A stretch of 34,300 nt of DNA, taken from positions 1-34,300 of the forward strand of contig NZ_CP005090.1 in assembly GCF_001563265.1 (NCBI RefSeq), in the 5' to 3' direction. The stretch comes from Sphingobium sp. TKS. Its GTDB lineage: Bacteria > Pseudomonadota > Alphaproteobacteria > Sphingomonadales > Sphingomonadaceae. A model generated the notes under the pieces. The model had not been told where the DNA came from and ran no database searches. It worked only from the letters and a program-made list of their open reading frames with translations. Position numbers and translations under genes: made by a program. Shown in pieces: positions 31,244-34,300 of the stretch; the stretch's first letter is position 1, and each line of letters starts with the position of its first letter.

Positions 31244-32923
31244 ATGATGGAATGGTTCCGCCAGCTCGGCCGCGCGATCCGTAACCTTGCGCGCATCGCG
31301 CGGACCAACCCGATATGGGCGATCACCGCCCTTGTGGTCAGCCCGGTCGCCCTCATCCGCCATCTGTTCGGCGTCCTGGTGCTGTTCCTCATCACCGCCC
31401 TGGTGCTGGGGCTTGGGGTGCCGCTCATCCTCGGCAAGCTGCTCGGCCTGCCCCGCGATTCCAATATCTACCAGATCGTGATGATGCTGACGGGCCTGGT
31501 CATCTTCCTCGTCACGCTGCGCGCCCTCTTCCAACCGCTGATCCTGCGTTATGGCGGTCCTGCCGGCGACGACACGCACGGCTCGGCCCGTTTCGCCACC
31601 GATCGCGAGACAAAGCCCCTCGCCCAAAATGGCGACGGCCTGCTGATCGGTCGTGATCGCAAGTCGGGCAAGCTGCTGCGCTACGCCGGCCCCTCCCATC
31701 TGCTGACGATCGCGCCGACGCGCACCGGCAAGGGCGTGGGGACCATCATTCCCAATCTGCTCGACTATCCCGGTTCGGTCATCTGCATCGACCCCAAGGG
31801 CGAGAACGCCCGCATCACCGCCCGCCATCGCGCCAGGTTCGGCCCGGTCCATGTCCTCGATCCCTTCGGGGTGACGGGCATCGCCTCGGCCGCGTTCAAC
31901 CCGCTCGATCGCCTCGACCCTGCCGGCCTCGATCTCGCCGACGACGCGATGACTCTGGCCGATGCGCTGGTCTATGACGCTCCCGGCGAAGCCGGCGAGG
32001 CGCATTGGAACGAGGAAGCCAAGGCGCTGATCGCCGGCATCCTCCTGTGGGTGGCCTGTGACCCGCAAGCGCAAGGCCAGGATCGCACGCTGGAAGCCCT
32101 GCGCGACTGCCTCACCTTCGCCCCTGATAATTTCCAGCGGATGCTGCGGGAAATGTCGCGCAGCACGCAGGCGCGGGGCCTGATCGCGCGTGCCGCCAAC
32201 CGCCACCTGGGCAAGTCCGACCGCGAGGCAGCCGGCGTGCTGTCGGCCGCGCAGCGCCATACCCATTTTCTCGATTCCCCGCGCATGTCGGCCGTGCTGG
32301 GCCGCTCGGATTTCACCTTCGCCGATGTGAAGGCGCAGCCCACAACCGTTTATCTGGTGCTGCCGCCCGATCGGCTCGCCACCTATGCCCGCTGGCTGCG
32401 CCTGATGCTGGCGCAAGGGCTGACCGATCTGGCGCGCGCACCCGCCTCCCCTGCCCGCCCCGTCCTGTTCCTGCTCGATGAATTTGCCGCGCTCGGCCGC
32501 CTCGAACCTGTCGAGCGCGCTATGGGCCTGATGGCCGGTTACGGCATCCAGCTCTGGCCGATCTTGCAGGACGTTCACCAGCTCCGCGCGCTCTACGAGC
32601 GCCGCGCCGGCACCTTCCTGTCCAACGCCGGCGTCTTGCAGATATTCGGGGTCAACGATCACGACAGCGCCAAGCTCGTCTCCGATCTGCTCGGCCAGGA
32701 GACGGTCGTGTTCGAGACCATGAGCCGCGCGATCGACGCGGAGGAAACCGGCATATCGTTCGGGTCGCAGCATGTCGCGCGGCCCCTACTCACGCCCGAT
32801 GAGGTCCGCACCATGCCGGCCAATCTGGAATTGTTGTTCCTCGCGGGGCAACGCCCGATCGTCGCGACCAAGCTCGCTTACTATGCCGATCGCGAGTTCG
32901 CCGGGAGATTCGACAAACCGTGA
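31244..32923 (+). CDS. traG: Type IV coupling protein TraG (VirD4 family)
   Basis: A 559-residue coupling protein. The N-terminus has membrane segments at about residues 24-66 and 76-95; Walker A is APTRTGKG (157-164) and Walker B is VLFLLDEFAALG (about 405-416). It docks the relaxase-DNA complex onto a type IV secretion channel. GGAGGGAG lies ten bases upstream of the ATG, which is followed by a second ATG. No virB/trb channel genes occur on the plasmid, so it must work with a secretion system coded elsewhere. Confidence 0.92.
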   Translation: MMEWFRQLGRAIRNLARIARTNPIWAITALVVSPVALIRHLFGVLVLFLITALVLGLGVPLILGKLLGLPRDSNIYQIVMMLTGLVIFLVTLRALFQPLILRYGGPAGDDTHGSARFATDRETKPLAQNGDGLLIGRDRKSGKLLRYAGPSHLLTIAPTRTGKGVGTIIPNLLDYPGSVICIDPKGENARITARHRARFGPVHVLDPFGVTGIASAAFNPLDRLDPAGLDLADDAMTLADALVYDAPGEAGEAHWNEEAKALIAGILLWVACDPQAQGQDRTLEALRDCLTFAPDNFQRMLREMSRSTQARGLIARAANRHLGKSDREAAGVLSAAQRHTHFLDSPRMSAVLGRSDFTFADVKAQPTTVYLVLPPDRLATYARWLRLMLAQGLTDLARAPASPARPVLFLLDEFAALGRLEPVERAMGLMAGYGIQLWPILQDVHQLRALYERRAGTFLSNAGVLQIFGVNDHDSAKLVSDLLGQETVVFETMSRAIDAEETGISFGSQHVARPLLTPDEVRTMPANLELLFLAGQRPIVATKLAYYADREFAGRFDKP

Positions 32924-32999
32924 ACCGGACTATCGAGCAAGGGGATAGGCCGATTGTTGTATAGTGTCAGAACCGCCGCCAAGGGCGGAAGGATAGGAT

Positions 33000-33431
33000 A
33001 TGGATCAGCGCGTCATTGATCTTTGGGACCGGCTCATGGCCTATGGAGAGAGCGGTTCCGCCCCTCTCCCCGCGATCCGCGATGAAGTGTTGGAGCTGCA
33101 CGCGGCGATTACCGATGAGGAAAGCCGGCTTGGCCTCATGCGGATATTCAATCTCGTTTGCGACCTGGTGGCCGTGCATCTCCAAGAGACGAACGGCAAT
33201 GTTGAAGCCTTCGCCCAACACCGCCAGGGCCAGATATGGATGTTCCTGCGCGCGGAATGCCTTGTCGATGGCGTGCTGGACCGGGACCGGCTGCGGTATG
33301 TGACCGGGCGCGAGGTGCAGGCCGGTCGCATGACGGAGGATGATCCGCTGCGCCGCTACGCATTGGGCGATGACTCCGCCTTTGATGGGCTTATGGCAGC
33401 GCCGCCGCCACAGAAGCGGACGCGCCATTAG
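33000..33431 (+). CDS. Hypothetical protein
   Basis: A 143-residue, mostly helical, soluble protein that I do not recognise. Nothing suggests a signal peptide, membrane segment or DNA-binding motif. AAGGATAGG directly upstream of ATG 33000 is a plausible ribosome-binding site, and a stem-loop follows the stop by about 22 bp. It stands 76 bp after traG and could be expressed with it or alone. Position between the transfer and origin regions is its only context. Confidence 0.65.
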   Translation: MDQRVIDLWDRLMAYGESGSAPLPAIRDEVLELHAAITDEESRLGLMRIFNLVCDLVAVHLQETNGNVEAFAQHRQGQIWMFLRAECLVDGVLDRDRLRYVTGREVQAGRMTEDDPLRRYALGDDSAFDGLMAAPPPQKRTRH

Positions 33432-33452
33432 GACCGGCTCAAATTCTACGCG

Positions 33453-33481
33453 CTAGATCCTCTGACCCCGCGAGGATCTAG
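33453..33481 (+). terminator. Stem-loop after the hypothetical gene
   Basis: The 10-bp perfect arms CTAGATCCTC and GAGGATCTAG are separated by nine bases. The following CTTTCC is only weakly T-rich, so it could be a terminator or another palindrome. Confidence 0.5.
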
Positions 33482-33743
33482 CTTTCCAAAAAATCAGCCG
33501 CCTGGGAAGCCCGTAGAGCGCCATGCCGGCCGAACCCTCCCCGACCTTGCCGAACGTCTGAAATGAGGCCCAGCGGCCCGGAAATCGCGCCTGTGGCGAC
33601 ATTTCCGCCTGCCCTGCCCTCTCGGATTGATCGCTGTCCTATCCGCCTGGCTTTTCTGGAAAGCCAATTGCGACGGTGCTGCTGGCGCTGTGGCTGCGAT
33701 GGAGGCGCAGCGTTTAAACGATCCCCTTTCTAACAAAAAGCGT

Positions 33744-33839
33744 GCCGGCGAAGCCGGCTCATCATGGGGATGCCGGGTGGGAGGATCGCTAAAGCGATCC
33801 GGGGCGGCCGAAGGCCGCGAGCCGGCGGGGCGAAGCCCC
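33744..33839. repeat. Cluster of hairpins, mostly with GAA loops
   Basis: Four perfect stem-loops follow each other: GCCGGC-GAA-GCCGGC (33744-33758), GGATCGCT-AA-AGCGATCC (33783-33800), GCGGCC-GAA-GGCCGC (33804-33818) and GGGGC-GAA-GCCCC (33827-33839). Two contain GCGAAGC, known as an unusually stable DNA mini-hairpin. The last is followed by GTTTTTCTTCTTT (33850-33862) and may also stop transcription. Confidence 0.75.
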
Positions 33840-33904
33840 AAGAGGCGGTGTTTTTCTTCTTTCTGATTGTGCCTGAAGCGCGGCGCTGGTGAGTCGCGCT
33901 GCCG

Positions 33905-33925
33905 TTGTCCCGATTTTCGGGACAA
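33905..33925. repeat. Nine-bp-stem hairpin near the origin
   Basis: TTGTCCCGA-TTT-TCGGGACAA is a perfect inverted repeat. GCTGTCCGATC follows with partial similarity. It may be an operator or a structural element of the origin. Confidence 0.55.
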
Positions 33926-33999
33926 GCTGTCCGATCTGGCGGGACGCTGGTGGGTGAAACCACGATGATCCAGCCTCTCGTCATAATCTTCCGCTGAAG

Positions 34000-34008
34000 T
34001 TATCCACA
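34000..34008 (+). other. DnaA box
   Basis: TTATCCACA matches the DnaA consensus exactly. It lies 106 bp before the first iteron and next to an AT-rich stretch, the usual layout of an iteron-controlled origin. Confidence 0.7.
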
Positions 34009-34113
34009 GGTCAGCCTAGTGTTAAAATATGGGTTTAGTGATGTGTTACGGAAATTCGGCCTGCCCGGAAAGGCGCAGAAATCCTCGCTTTTTTGGCAGA
34101 AATTTGCCGCGCG

Positions 34114-34300
34114 GTGAATCCGCTCTGACGAAAAAGCGAATCCAGAGTGACGAAAAGGCGAATCCACTATGACGATAGCGCCAGGCCTTCCCTGCCGCGC
34201 TCAAGCGTAATCGAAATGACGATAGCGCGGCGGTGAATCTGAAATGACGATAATCCGCTTGCGTATGTGAAATGACGATAGTAGCCCTAGCGTTAGTGAA
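34114..34300 (+). repeat. oriV: oriV iterons (22-bp repeats)
   Basis: Seven 22-bp units share the core TGACGA(T/A)A. Units 1-3 are exactly tandem (34114-34135, 34136-34157, 34158-34179). Units 4-6 are spaced (34205-34226, 34233-34254, 34261-34282) and share GAAATGACGATA. Unit 7 begins at 34290 and is completed by bases 1-11. These are the expected binding sites for the RPA-type initiator. Confidence 0.88.

Larger units (their letters stand above)
33432..34113. other. Gene-free origin-proximal region
   Basis: Open frames here are short and overlap the hairpins; none has a convincing start or family resemblance. The stretch holds the stem-loops listed separately, the DnaA box at 34000-34008 and an AT-richer segment (34018-34045, around GTGTTAAAATATGGGTTTAG) that could be where the origin melts. 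Confidence 0.6.

Noticed and set aside
30812..32773. A 653-codon minus-strand open frame opposite traG
   Set aside because: It is a high-GC shadow of traG, with His/Asp/Gln-rich composition, no domain and no start signal, while traG has complete VirD4 motifs.
33494..33925. Minus-strand 143-codon frame in the origin region
   Set aside because: Its sequence is mostly hairpin arms, no SD precedes it, and the product has no family resemblance.

Overview
The window reads as one complete circular plasmid of 34,300 bp from a sphingomonad-type alphaproteobacterium (Sphingobium / Sphingomonas / Novosphingobium). Three things point there: the RPA-family replication protein and ParA/ribbon-helix-helix partition module, the Ti-like traA-oriT-traC-traD-traG mobilization block, and a linR-linE-linD cluster for lindane (gamma-HCH) breakdown, a pathway known from these bacteria. 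Circularity is seen directly: a 22-bp iteron that occurs six times near the right end is completed a seventh time only by joining base 34300 to base 1, and repA starts inside that last copy.

Backbone, left part (1-8676): repA; a parA plus small RHH partner operon on the minus strand with three clusters of a CATGT-rich repeat; a SprT-like protease gene cut exactly after its ATG by a 4,109-bp Tn3-family transposon (tnpA, tnpR, about 45-bp inverted repeats, TGTTC target duplication); an array of GC-rich hairpins; and a toxin-antitoxin island (RelB, YafQ-like toxin, an XRE regulator and a second XRE gene with a frameshift).

Accessory region (8690-25066): a 5,633-bp Tn552/Tn402-like transposon (tniR-tniA-tniB, no tniQ) with about 138-bp inverted repeats and three cargo genes of unknown function. 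Its right end abuts a 5'-truncated Rieske oxygenase gene. Then come a TonB-dependent receptor, linR (divergent), and a co-directional run linE, alpha/beta hydrolase, MhqD-like hydrolase, YciI-membrane protein, linD. LinD removes chlorine from 2,5-dichlorohydroquinone and LinE cleaves the (chloro)hydroquinone ring. linA, linB, linC and linF are absent, so upstream and downstream steps must be encoded elsewhere. The region ends with an inverted 191-bp IS6100 fragment directly joined to a complete 880-bp IS6100, which truncates an outer-membrane phospholipase A gene.

Backbone, right part (25114-34300): a DUF6118-type membrane protein and the relaxase/helicase traA on the minus strand; a candidate oriT; then on the plus strand traC-like, traD-like, a small VbhA-antitoxin-like gene, a fused nucleotidyltransferase-HEPN gene, a second VbhA-like gene and traG (VirD4 coupling protein). 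There are no type IV secretion channel genes, so the plasmid looks mobilizable but not self-transmissible. A small hypothetical gene is followed by a gene-free origin region with GAA-loop hairpins, a perfect DnaA box and the 22-bp iterons.
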